The notes under the pieces were generated by a model. The model did no database searches, had not been told where the DNA came from, and saw only the letters and a list, made by a program, of their open reading frames with translations. 64,000 bases of DNA from UBA961 sp041191145 (GTDB lineage Bacteria; Bacteroidota; Ignavibacteria; Kapaibacteriales; UBA961), in NCBI GenBank assembly GCA_041191145.1, contig JBEEPK010000003.1, positions 1 to 64,000 on the forward strand, given 5' to 3'. Below are positions 8,356-17,027 of this stretch, piece after piece. Position 1 is the stretch's first letter; each line of letters begins with the position of its first letter. Made by a program: the position numbers and the translations under genes.

Positions 8356-10321
8356 CAGTTTCAGGAACCAATAAAATACTGTAATTCTTTCCGAGTGAAA
8401 TCAATAGATTGTTTAGAGCAGCATAGATAAGAGGAGGATTCTGCCATTTAATCAGAGAAAATGAGAGTCTTCTTTCTCTATCTATTGTGATATAATCAGA
8501 TGATTGTTTGTACACAATCCCGCGAATTTGTGAATTAAAATCTCTGGATCTATCACGATTCACTGTGTCATTGTATAATCTAATATCATAATCCAAATAT
8601 AAATCGACTTCCGCTCCGGGACTAAGGTTAATTACGCGAAGTTTTGTCAATTTACTATCCAATTGATTACGACTATACGAATAATCCAAGATACTCTTAT
8701 TCTCATCGATTATATAACTATACCGCTGATTAGAGTCAATGGCAGTAATATTAGCAGTATTGGTAACAGTTGATATAACTGTGGTTTTATTAAGTGGAAT
8801 AACTGTTGTAAATACACCATTAGATTGTAAGCTCGCATTCTTCAAAATTGAGCCAACTGTTATATCATGAGTTGTTTGTTTGGATGCAGCATGTATAAGT
8901 TGTACTATAGCACCTGATTCAAAACGAATAATATCTCCTGATTCCTCTTGTAAAGCACAGATCACATCGGGTGCAATCACAAGTAAATAATTTTTACCAT
9001 CATTGACTTCACCAATATTTTGTGATAAGATGATTTGAGGAGTCGAGCTTGTTTGAACAAGTAGTGGAATAGTTCCAGCATGTATTTCAATTCTCTTTGA
9101 AAGGTCTTTGTTGATTAAAGCTGAATACAAAATACTTCCTGCTTCAAATTGATTGTCTATCGATCTTGCTGCAGAATTCAATGCTAATGGTTCAGAACTT
9201 TTTACATTTATTGCCCTCATTCCAATCATTGATTTAGTCGGCTTTTCTCTCATATTTTCTGTTATGAGTAATGAGTATCCATTTGGAGAAAGAACATCTT
9301 TGGATATAATACAAGAATAAGATCTATATGGAGAGAGTACAATTGATTCTGATGCAAGTACATTTCCATTCTGATCTTCAATAATAATAGAATCTTTAGA
9401 ACTCGATGAACAAGTCGAAAATATCATTGATTGAGAAGAATAAGGATTCAGATTATCAGAAACAGTACTTGAAGAATTAACTCTCTTCATTGTAATATCA
9501 ATATTCAAAGAGAGAAGATTGTATACTATAATTGAAGCAGTGAGATTTCCTGCTTTTGGAAATTCTTCAAATGCCTCCATTACTTTAGAAAACTCATTCA
9601 ATACAAATACCTTGATATTAGAGTTTATTGGATCCCTTCCGACTATGATGGTATAGATGCTATCTCCTGAAAATGAGAACGCGGATTTATCGTATGTTCC
9701 TATGATAGAATTATTTGTTGCATTGACTAGGGAAATAGCATTGGAGCCTGGTAATATTTCTGTTTCACCGGAAACTTGTCCTCTTGACAAGAATGAAGCA
9801 AGTATGTCTCCTTCTTCACAACCAAGATGTACATTTAAAGGAAGTGAATCCGGAAGTGTGTTTACAATTCGAATCTTTGCTTTAGATCTTATTGCATCTG
9901 ATCTAAATGTTGATAATTGTAATACATAGGTTGAATCCTGATTCTGAATACCAGCACTTATGAAAGTTTGTATCGTATTTCGGAAAAAAGACATTTTTTG
10001 TCTTTGCAATGCAAGAGTTGAAAAGATCACCTGACCATCTTTCGAGATACTATAATGTGCACTATCGATGGTATTCACCCGAAGATCAGAACTATTGCCA
10101 TAAGTAATATTTGAAAAAGTAGGACAACCATCTATAGAGAATGAGCGAGGTACATTGTCTCCGGACATGTTGATAAATCGAACACTAACACTGCTATCTC
10201 GCAAACTTGGATCATACAAAAGGGGGTTTTCTTGAGCGCATCCACTGAGCAGGACAAAGAGAATAGACAATCCCACAAAGAGAGTCTTATAGTAGAGAAT
10301 ATGTGATTTCGTTATAATCAT
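8318..10321 (-). CDS. Large outer lipoprotein with DUF4397-like domains
   Basis: A 667-aa exported lipoprotein. The signal peptide ends in the lipobox LLSGC with Cys28 as the lipidated residue. The mature part contains at least three Ig-like segments of the DUF4397 kind: VSVRFINMSGDNVP after the anchor, IRIVNTLPDSLPLNVHLG in the middle and LRVINLSPGAEVDLYLDY near the C-terminus. All share the motif of hydrophobic strand, N-x-S/L-P, then D-V-hydrophobic. Function unknown; a surface or periplasmic structural role is likely. I use the ATG at 10321 rather than the TTG at 10348, because a TAnnTTTG promoter element at 10346-10353 would place the transcript start downstream of that TTG. Confidence 0.75.
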   Translation of the reverse strand: MIITKSHILYYKTLFVGLSILFVLLSGCAQENPLLYDPSLRDSSVSVRFINMSGDNVPRSFSIDGCPTFSNITYGNSSDLRVNTIDSAHYSISKDGQVIFSTLALQRQKMSFFRNTIQTFISAGIQNQDSTYVLQLSTFRSDAIRSKAKIRIVNTLPDSLPLNVHLGCEEGDILASFLSRGQVSGETEILPGSNAISLVNATNNSIIGTYDKSAFSFSGDSIYTIIVGRDPINSNIKVFVLNEFSKVMEAFEEFPKAGNLTASIIVYNLLSLNIDITMKRVNSSSTVSDNLNPYSSQSMIFSTCSSSSKDSIIIEDQNGNVLASESIVLSPYRSYSCIISKDVLSPNGYSLLITENMREKPTKSMIGMRAINVKSSEPLALNSAARSIDNQFEAGSILYSALINKDLSKRIEIHAGTIPLLVQTSSTPQIILSQNIGEVNDGKNYLLVIAPDVICALQEESGDIIRFESGAIVQLIHAASKQTTHDITVGSILKNASLQSNGVFTTVIPLNKTTVISTVTNTANITAIDSNQRYSYIIDENKSILDYSYSRNQLDSKLTKLRVINLSPGAEVDLYLDYDIRLYNDTVNRDRSRDFNSQIRGIVYKQSSDYITIDRERRLSFSLIKWQNPPLIYAALNNLLISLGKNYSILLVPETDGSNRTIIRQEY

Positions 10322-10323
10322 TG

Positions 10324-10353
10324 TAGTTTTGAACTTATTATTTGACAAAAATA
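10324..10353. promoter_or_regulatory. Overlapping divergent promoter elements (lipoprotein / prfA)
   Basis: Two TAnnTTTG-type -7 elements face away from each other in the 50-nt gap. TATTTTTG is on the minus strand (10346-10353) for the lipoprotein gene. TAGTTTTG is on the plus strand (10324-10331) for prfA. Neither has a convincing -33 TTTG at the right distance, so this rests on the -7 elements alone. Confidence 0.4.
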
Positions 10354-10371
10354 CAAAGTTGATGGCTAAAG

Positions 10372-11445
10372 ATGGAAGAGAAGATACTTGCTATAAAAGA
10401 AAGATATGATACTGTTTTACAACAGTTGAATGACCCTGAAACAATCGCAAATAATGATGTTTTTAGAGAATTATCAAAAGAATTAACTCAATTGGAACCG
10501 ATTGTTCAGATGGGTGATGCTTATATTCATACTTTACATGCTTTAGATGCAAATAAGGAATTACTCGAGCAATCATTAGATTCTGAATTGAAATCGCTGG
10601 CTTATGAAGAAAAACAAGAACTTCAATTGCAATTGCAAGATCAGCTTGAAAAGCTTACAATTCTGTTATTGCCCAAAGACCCAAATGATCGAAGAAATTG
10701 CATCGTAGAAATAAGGGCAGGTACAGGAGGAGATGAAGCTGGCTTATTTGTTGGAGATTTGCTCAAAATGTATTCGAGATTTTCTGAACAGAAAGGCCTT
10801 CACATTCAATTATTAGATTTACATGACAGTGAAGTAGGGGGATATAAAGAAGTTACTTTTGAACTCAATGGTGATGATGTTTTTGGCATGATGAAATATG
10901 AAAGTGGTGTTCATAGAGTTCAGAGAGTACCTGCAACAGAATCGTCAGGAAGAGTCCATACATCTGCCGCTACAGTCGCTGTCTTACCCCAAGCTGAAGA
11001 CATCGATATCGACATCATGGAATCCGATCTTGAATTAAACTTCTCAAGAGCCGGTGGCAAGGGTGGACAAAATGTCAATAAAGTTGAAACTGCTGTTCGA
11101 ATTACTCATAAACCTTCCGGTATTGTGGTTCAATGTAGAGAGGAAAGATCACAATTGTCAAATAGATTGAAAGCAATGAAACTCCTTCGAACAAAATTGT
11201 ATGAATTGGAGTTGGAGAAACAATCAGAAGCCCTTTCAAAAGATAGAAAAGAACAGATCAAGACGGGCGATAGATCAGAAAAAATACGAACATACAATTA
11301 TCCTCAGAATAGAGTCACAGATCATAGATTGGAAGGAGAATCCAAGAATAATCCATTGCGTGAAATAATGGATGGTGGACTTGGAACAATAATTGATCAA
11401 TTAATGGTTCAAGCTAAATCAAAACAATTAGCAGAAGGTCAATGA
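10372..11445 (+). CDS. prfA: Peptide chain release factor 1
   Basis: RF1 recognises UAA and UAG stop codons and triggers peptide release. The 357-aa protein has the usual length and order. The codon-recognition loop carries PAT at 187-189, which identifies RF1 rather than RF2 (SPF). The catalytic GGQ is at 231-233 within SRAGGKGGQNVNKVETAVR. The C-terminal part (KIRTYNYPQNRVTDHRL) is typical. No Shine-Dalgarno precedes the ATG. The stop overlaps the start of the OmpA-like gene (ATGA), suggesting coupled translation. PrmC, the methylase for this GGQ, is not in the window. Confidence 0.97.
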   Translation: MEEKILAIKERYDTVLQQLNDPETIANNDVFRELSKELTQLEPIVQMGDAYIHTLHALDANKELLEQSLDSELKSLAYEEKQELQLQLQDQLEKLTILLLPKDPNDRRNCIVEIRAGTGGDEAGLFVGDLLKMYSRFSEQKGLHIQLLDLHDSEVGGYKEVTFELNGDDVFGMMKYESGVHRVQRVPATESSGRVHTSAATVAVLPQAEDIDIDIMESDLELNFSRAGGKGGQNVNKVETAVRITHKPSGIVVQCREERSQLSNRLKAMKLLRTKLYELELEKQSEALSKDRKEQIKTGDRSEKIRTYNYPQNRVTDHRLEGESKNNPLREIMDGGLGTIIDQLMVQAKSKQLAEGQ

Positions 11446-13226
11446 ATGTAATTAAGTTTATCATACTCCTCTTCATTGTTTTCGGATACATACAGGCTTC
11501 AGAAAATACAATTAAAGATATTCAAAGAGTTTCGTATGGTTTATCTTTATTGCCTTCACTATCGCTACATAGGGCAGAGATGCTCCCCCCAAAACCCATG
11601 TCAATTTGTTGTCCTGAATTTACAAAAGGAGAAGGATTAGGTTACGATATATCATTTTTTTCTAAATATGTTATTGATTACAGTCATTCGATTGGGGCCA
11701 CTTTTGGATATAGAGATATAGGTGCAATACTTTTAGCCGATACATATAGTATCGTAAATTCTAAGAATCAACTAGGTTTGATAAGATCAAGATTAGAAGC
11801 TGAATTATCTTTGATTAACTTTCAATTTTTATACTGTTTTACACCTTTTCGGAGACTTGACATCACTTTGGGTATGATGTTAGGTATAAATGCTTCAAAG
11901 AACTACACTTACAGGGAAAACATCATTGATAGTCAACTACTATTTGATAATGGAACACAACAAAGAAATACATCAATTGGAGCATTGGTAGGTATTAATC
12001 CAAGGTATTTCGGCATTGTACTTGGAACTTCATACAAAATACCAATCATCAAGGATGAATTATTCCTCAAACCTCTTATGCAATATACACATGCATTGCG
12101 CCCAACTCAATTTGGTACTCATTGGTATGCCGATGCCCTTACATTTGGATTAGGGATTGAATTACATCCTTTTGGTGAAATACAAAAACCATTTACTGTG
12201 AAAAATGATAAAGAAGAGTTAACTACCATAGTTCAATCTCCAATATCTTATTCAATCAATATTGGTGAAGTACAAAAAGGAAAAATACATATTGACCAAA
12301 AAGTATATTTCATGCCTGTACTACATGATTTATATACAGATATTCTTAATCCTAATGAGTTCAATTCTAGTAGTTATATAAATTGTATACATGATCATGG
12401 CTCTTGTAATTATCCGTGGATAATTGATACTATTTTACAAAGAATGCAACAATATCCTGAAAAGAAATTACACATAGAGCTCAATGATGGAATCGATTCC
12501 GAGTTATTGATTAAAAAACTTAAGGACTATTCTACTACAAGGAATTTTGATACTTCAAGATTTATCTTTACATATGTTCAAGAGCAAGAAACCCAAAAAA
12601 TAGGAAAGATTACTAATGTAGATTTGATTGCTCCATATGAAATGCTAAGTACTGATACATCATATGAATATCACAGGATACAATTTGATGTGCAGTCAAA
12701 TAGTGAATATGCATTTGACTGGGGATTATATGACTTTGAAACAAAACAGATCATCAAAAAAGGGAAAGCAATATGTAACAAAACCATACTTATAGATAGC
12801 ATTCCCAATACATTCAGACAAGGAACTTTGCGTGCATTGATTTTTGAAGAGGAGAATAAGAAGCTCATTCAAAGTGATATCCAGATAGATAGACCTGAAC
12901 TAGTATTTTCAGATCCGATTCAGTATGAAACTGCAGCAATATTTGATTTCAACAGCGATAAACTTCGAAACATTGATACAGAATCATTGAAACATTTCAA
13001 GAAAGGTCTTAAAAAAGAAGACACCATTATCATAGAAGCATTCACGGATTTAAGCGGTGATATCTCATTGAATACCGATTTAGCCAAAAGAAGAGCCGAA
13101 TCAGTATCGTTCATTTTTAAGGAAAGCCCCAAAGAAATCATACTTTCCCCATTGAAACCAAGAAATTCTGGAAAAAACGAGTATCAAAAAGCATATAATA
13201 GGATTGTCACTATCAAAAGAAAATAG
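11442..13226 (+). CDS. Outer-membrane barrel protein with degenerate OmpA-like C-terminus
   Basis: A 594-aa envelope protein. A signal peptide (cut near FGYIQAS, about residue 20) is followed by barrel-like strands to about residue 245, for example ISFFSKYVIDYSHSIGATFGY. A middle region follows with no family I recognise. The last 100 residues look like an OmpA/MotB peptidoglycan-binding domain: AIFDFNSDKLRNID, then AFTDLSGDISLNTDLAKRRA, matching the family's D...LS..RA core. The final strand is VTIKRK. A vicinal cysteine pair (ICCPEF, about residue 54) is unusual for an outer-membrane protein. It is translationally coupled to prfA through a 4-nt overlap, with no obvious functional link. Confidence 0.75.
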   Translation: MNVIKFIILLFIVFGYIQASENTIKDIQRVSYGLSLLPSLSLHRAEMLPPKPMSICCPEFTKGEGLGYDISFFSKYVIDYSHSIGATFGYRDIGAILLADTYSIVNSKNQLGLIRSRLEAELSLINFQFLYCFTPFRRLDITLGMMLGINASKNYTYRENIIDSQLLFDNGTQQRNTSIGALVGINPRYFGIVLGTSYKIPIIKDELFLKPLMQYTHALRPTQFGTHWYADALTFGLGIELHPFGEIQKPFTVKNDKEELTTIVQSPISYSINIGEVQKGKIHIDQKVYFMPVLHDLYTDILNPNEFNSSSYINCIHDHGSCNYPWIIDTILQRMQQYPEKKLHIELNDGIDSELLIKKLKDYSTTRNFDTSRFIFTYVQEQETQKIGKITNVDLIAPYEMLSTDTSYEYHRIQFDVQSNSEYAFDWGLYDFETKQIIKKGKAICNKTILIDSIPNTFRQGTLRALIFEEENKKLIQSDIQIDRPELVFSDPIQYETAAIFDFNSDKLRNIDTESLKHFKKGLKKEDTIIIEAFTDLSGDISLNTDLAKRRAESVSFIFKESPKEIILSPLKPRNSGKNEYQKAYNRIVTIKRK

Positions 13227-13270
13227 CCATAACAAGGGAAATATCAGCATGATTTTATGCTAGAATATTG

Positions 13271-13278
13271 TATCTTTG
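13271..13278 (+). promoter_or_regulatory. secG promoter -7 element
   Basis: TATCTTTG, a perfect TAnnTTTG, lies 36 nt before the secG ATG. A weak AGCAT/ATGCT inverted repeat (13246-13261) occupies the spot where the -33 element should be, and no TTTG is there. The element is supported by its match and position only. Confidence 0.5.
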
Positions 13279-13313
13279 CAACTTATTGCAAACATTTTCT
13301 TGACGGTTACACT

Positions 13314-13685
13314 ATGTTTACTCTCGCTATCATATTGATGATTATTCTCGGCTTATTGCTTATTGCAGCAGTTTTGATTCAGCCGGGCAAAGGCGATATG
13401 ACGACATCTATGTCTGGTTTCGGAAATCAGCTCGGTACCATGTTCGGTTCACGCAGAGCTTCAGATTTATTGACTAAGATCACAATTATCATTGGTGCTA
13501 CCATCATGGTGATAGCATTGTTGGCCAATAAATTTCTATTGAATCCTGGTGATATCACCAGAGATCCTGCAACCGTGAATGCTGCAAAGCCAATTGTTCC
13601 TCCATCCACACCTGTTCAAAAGCCTGCGGCACCTCAGCCTGCACCGGCCCAGCAGCAACCGGCAACGGAACAACCTAAACCATAA
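13314..13685 (+). CDS. secG: Protein translocase subunit SecG
   Basis: Auxiliary subunit of the SecYEG channel (123 aa). Two membrane helices (about 3-25 and 52-72) flank the conserved cytoplasmic loop LIQPGKGDMTTSMSGFGNQ, which continues with GTMFGSRRASD. The C-terminus is a Pro/Ala/Gln-rich tail of about 40 residues, as often seen in Bacteroidota SecG. I start at the ATG at 13314; the longer open frame upstream includes the promoter. The gene is monocistronic, with its own -7 element and a strong terminator. Confidence 0.93.
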   Translation: MFTLAIILMIILGLLLIAAVLIQPGKGDMTTSMSGFGNQLGTMFGSRRASDLLTKITIIIGATIMVIALLANKFLLNPGDITRDPATVNAAKPIVPPSTPVQKPAAPQPAPAQQQPATEQPKP

Positions 13686-13689
13686 CTTT

Positions 13690-13717
13690 AAAGCCGATCC
13701 TTGATCGGCTTTTTTTT
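13690..13717 (+). terminator. Intrinsic terminator of secG
   Basis: Ten-base-pair perfect stem AAAGCCGATC/GATCGGCTTT with a CTT loop, continuing into a run of eight or more Ts. The T tract overlaps the stop codon of the lolE gene arriving on the opposite strand. Confidence 0.9.
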
Positions 13718-14879
13718 ATTCATGTCTTAATTGTTCCGAGATATTTGTTCGAGTTGCCAAGAATGATGGATATATCCCGGCAATGGACGAAACGCTAATT
13801 CCAAGTATAACGCTAATTAAAACTATATCATAAGAAAGAGATACAGGCATTGTTGAAACAATGCTATTTGGCAATGATATCCAACCATAAAATTTCTGGC
13901 CATAACAAAGAAGTACACCCAATCCCGCACCTAATAATGATCCAAAGGAACCTATTGTTAATCCTTGTAGCATGAAAGTCCATTTGATGTCTTGTTGAGT
14001 AGCACCCATGGAAAGAAGCATAGCAATGTCCTTTGATTTCGACTTCACCATCATCCACATTGCGATCAATATATTAAATGCTGAGACAAAGGAAATTATT
14101 CCAAGTATTATAAAACTCATATTTCTTTCAAATTCCATCGTGGAATAAAGTTCATGATGAAGATCCTTCCAAGTATCAATTTGTAATTCTCCAAGGAATC
14201 TATCTGACTTTAGAGTCTGCTGAAGCTCATAGACTTTATCGGGATTCTCGATTCTTACATCTGCAAATCGCTTTCCCACCAACCCATTATCTTCTAGAAA
14301 GTGTAAATCAGCCATGATAAATGAATTGTCATATTGAACTCCTGAACTTATCTGAAAGATACTGTCAATAACTACTTGAATTCCAGTAGGTAAAGCCATG
14401 CCGGAAATTGCCATATCAATCATTTCGGGAGTAGAGAGTGAAATCGTATCACCCTTCTTAACACCCAACTTATCGGCTAGACCTATACCAATAGCAACCT
14501 TATCATCACTCTTTTTTACATACTTATGTAATGATTCTATGCCTAATATCATACCGGCTTGTGTTACTTCTTTATGACCAATGATAATCTTTGATGATGA
14601 ACTTTCATTAAATTCATAAATATCAACATATGTACTTAGTCTTTCTTTAAGACCCTTGGTATTAATACCCTCATTTAAAGTTATTCGTATATGTGGATCA
14701 ATGGTTAGAAGCATGTCTCTAACCAATAATCGAAATCCATTGAATATTGAGGTCACACAGATTAGAGATGCGATACCAATCAATAAACCTAAGAATGCCA
14801 ATACATTGATGAAAGATATGAATGAGCGTTGTTTAATTGAAAAGAGATATGTACGAGATAACAATAAAGGAATGCGCAT
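13716..14879 (-). CDS. LolC/LolE-type lipoprotein-releasing permease
   Basis: FtsX-family permease (387 aa) of the type that, with the LolD ATPase, extracts lipoproteins from the inner membrane. The N-terminus shows the Lol signature FISFINVLAFLGLLIGIASL and then FNGF. A large periplasmic MacB-like domain spans about 50-240, and three C-terminal helices lie at about 255-275, 300-335 and 350-375. Many Bacteroidota use a single LolC/E protein as a homodimer partner for LolD; no ATPase gene is adjacent. It follows ppk directly (ppk stop and this ATG abut). Confidence 0.85.
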   Translation of the reverse strand: MRIPLLLSRTYLFSIKQRSFISFINVLAFLGLLIGIASLICVTSIFNGFRLLVRDMLLTIDPHIRITLNEGINTKGLKERLSTYVDIYEFNESSSSKIIIGHKEVTQAGMILGIESLHKYVKKSDDKVAIGIGLADKLGVKKGDTISLSTPEMIDMAISGMALPTGIQVVIDSIFQISSGVQYDNSFIMADLHFLEDNGLVGKRFADVRIENPDKVYELQQTLKSDRFLGELQIDTWKDLHHELYSTMEFERNMSFIILGIISFVSAFNILIAMWMMVKSKSKDIAMLLSMGATQQDIKWTFMLQGLTIGSFGSLLGAGLGVLLCYGQKFYGWISLPNSIVSTMPVSLSYDIVLISVILGISVSSIAGIYPSFLATRTNISEQLRHE

Positions 14880-16955
14880 CTATAGTGTTTTAAGTTTAGC
14901 TGGAATTGACTTGAATGTAGTCAATTCTTTAAGAAAATAATGTTGTGAATTAAATCCATCTTCTCTTTGCAAGGGTCTTGTGTATTCACAATTCTCATTG
15001 AGTTTCCAAGAAGCAGAATTGTCCTCCAAATATATTGAAAGGACATGTTCCAATAATGAAAATGATTTTTTATCAAAAATAGGAAACATGATTTCAACTC
15101 TATTATTGAAATTCCTTGGCATCCAATCAGCTGATGATAGATATATCTCGGATTTTCCATTATTTGAGAAATAAAATATTCTGCTATGTTCAAGAAATCT
15201 TCCAATTACACTTTTCACGGTGATGTTTTCACTCAATCCGGGAATATTGGGAATAAGCGAGCAAACACCTCTAATGATTAACTCAATTTTCACACCTTTT
15301 TGTGAAGCTTTATACAGTGCATCAATTACTTGCCTATCAACAAGAGCATTCATTTTTGCTACAATTCTACCCGGTTTTTCATGAGTTGAATGCTCAGCTT
15401 CTCGAGAAATCAAATCTAATACATCATTCCGAAGATGATCCGGTGCAACAGAAAATCGATCCCAATGTTCATGATGAGAATATCCTGTTAACATATTGAA
15501 CAGATGTATCGCATCATTAACAAAATCTTCCCGACAAGTGAAATAACCAATGTCTGTATACACTCGTGACGTTGACACATTATAATTACCGGTACTTAAG
15601 TGTAAATAAGTACGAATCTTATGTTCTTTCCTCACAACCATTGCAATCTTGCTATGAATTTTTAACCCTAGAACTCCATAGACCACATGTACACCGACAT
15701 TCTCCAATTCTTTGGCCCAATTGATATTATTCTCTTCATCAAATCTGGCTCTTAATTCAACAAAAGCGGTGACCTGTTTTCCATTCTCAGCTGCAATTTT
15801 AAGAGCTTCTATGACAGGAGATGAGCCTCCTGCGCGATATAGCGTGATTTTGATTGCCAATACTTGATCATCTGTGGAAGCTGCCTGTAGAAAGCGTACA
15901 ACACTGGAAGTAAAGGAGTCAAATGGATGATGAACAAGTATGTCTTTCTTTTTAATATGATCGAATATCTCTGATGAAGCACCTAAGAATTCAGGATATT
16001 GTCTGGATAAGAAAGGTGTATCTTTTAACTGAGGTTTATCAACTTTATAAAGCGTATATAAATCACTTAGATTGAGTGGTATATCTGAAAAGTAAATATC
16101 ATCATTATTGATATTCATTGATTTGCAAAGCATTTCAACTACATCTTTGGATGTTGAAGATTCAACCTCAAGTCGTACTGCATCAGTACCCCAACGCCTG
16201 TGGCGAACTTGCTCAGCAATTTCAGACATCAGATCTTCAGCTTCATCATAGGCGATGTCCAAATCAGCATCTCTTGTTACTCTGAAACAGTGCGACTCAG
16301 ATATTGTGAAACCTGGAAAGAGTATATCAGCATTCTCCTGAATGATTTTTTCCAGGAGTATGAATGTTTGATGACTAGGGTGAACATTTATACTAACCAA
16401 ACGATCAAGTATAGGTGGAACTTGTAGTACAGCTACTTTAGAACCTGCTTTCTTCTCATCTTTCAGAAGAAAAACAATATTTAAAGACCGGTTGAGTAGT
16501 CTTGGAAATGGATGTCCGGGATCAATGGCCAAAGGGGTCAATACAGGTAAAATGTCTGTTACGAAAAGTCCTTTCACATATGCTTGATGGGATTCATTAA
16601 GATCGGATAATTCCAATAATTTTATGCCTTGTTTTGATAATGCAGGCATAATATCATTCTTGTAAATCTCCTCATGGGCTGTATGCAAAGGCAATAACAT
16701 CGTTCTTAATCGATGCAATTGCTCTGCAGGTGTCAATCCATCAACAGATAGATCAATAGCATGCTGCAATAATTGCTCTTTCAAACCACTCATGCGAATC
16801 ATGAAAAATTCATCAAGATTCGTGGTGAAAATTATCAAGAATTTGAGTCTTTCAAGTAATGGATGGGACTGATTGTTTGCTTCTTGAAGCACTCTTTCAT
16901 TAAATCGTACCCAAGCGACTTCGCGATTGATATATCTTGGGATTGTTGTATCCAT
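14880..16955 (-). CDS. ppk1: Polyphosphate kinase 1
   Basis: Synthesises inorganic polyphosphate from ATP, reversibly. The 691-aa protein has the four-domain PPK1 layout. The N-terminal domain begins RYINREVAWVRFNERVLQEA and carries the helical TTNLDEFFMIRM segment. The catalytic halves hold the phosphorylated histidine in GLKIHSK (His434) and the second histidine in EHSRIFYF (His590). I chose the ATG at 16955, with GGAA 6 nt before it, over an in-frame TTG at 16964. A Ppx/GppA exopolyphosphatase is encoded 7 kb away in another operon. Confidence 0.96.
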   Translation of the reverse strand: MDTTIPRYINREVAWVRFNERVLQEANNQSHPLLERLKFLIIFTTNLDEFFMIRMSGLKEQLLQHAIDLSVDGLTPAEQLHRLRTMLLPLHTAHEEIYKNDIMPALSKQGIKLLELSDLNESHQAYVKGLFVTDILPVLTPLAIDPGHPFPRLLNRSLNIVFLLKDEKKAGSKVAVLQVPPILDRLVSINVHPSHQTFILLEKIIQENADILFPGFTISESHCFRVTRDADLDIAYDEAEDLMSEIAEQVRHRRWGTDAVRLEVESSTSKDVVEMLCKSMNINNDDIYFSDIPLNLSDLYTLYKVDKPQLKDTPFLSRQYPEFLGASSEIFDHIKKKDILVHHPFDSFTSSVVRFLQAASTDDQVLAIKITLYRAGGSSPVIEALKIAAENGKQVTAFVELRARFDEENNINWAKELENVGVHVVYGVLGLKIHSKIAMVVRKEHKIRTYLHLSTGNYNVSTSRVYTDIGYFTCREDFVNDAIHLFNMLTGYSHHEHWDRFSVAPDHLRNDVLDLISREAEHSTHEKPGRIVAKMNALVDRQVIDALYKASQKGVKIELIIRGVCSLIPNIPGLSENITVKSVIGRFLEHSRIFYFSNNGKSEIYLSSADWMPRNFNNRVEIMFPIFDKKSFSLLEHVLSIYLEDNSASWKLNENCEYTRPLQREDGFNSQHYFLKELTTFKSIPAKLKTL

Positions 16956-17027
16956 GTTTTCCAATGTTCCAGCTCGAATGAAATTGAATCTATGGGGAAT
17001 ATAGGATTTACGGGCCTTCTTAACAAG

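Noticed and set aside
13246..13261. AGCAT/ATGCT inverted repeat before secG as a regulatory hairpin
   Set aside because: Only five weak pairs in AT-rich DNA; expected by chance and with no second copy.
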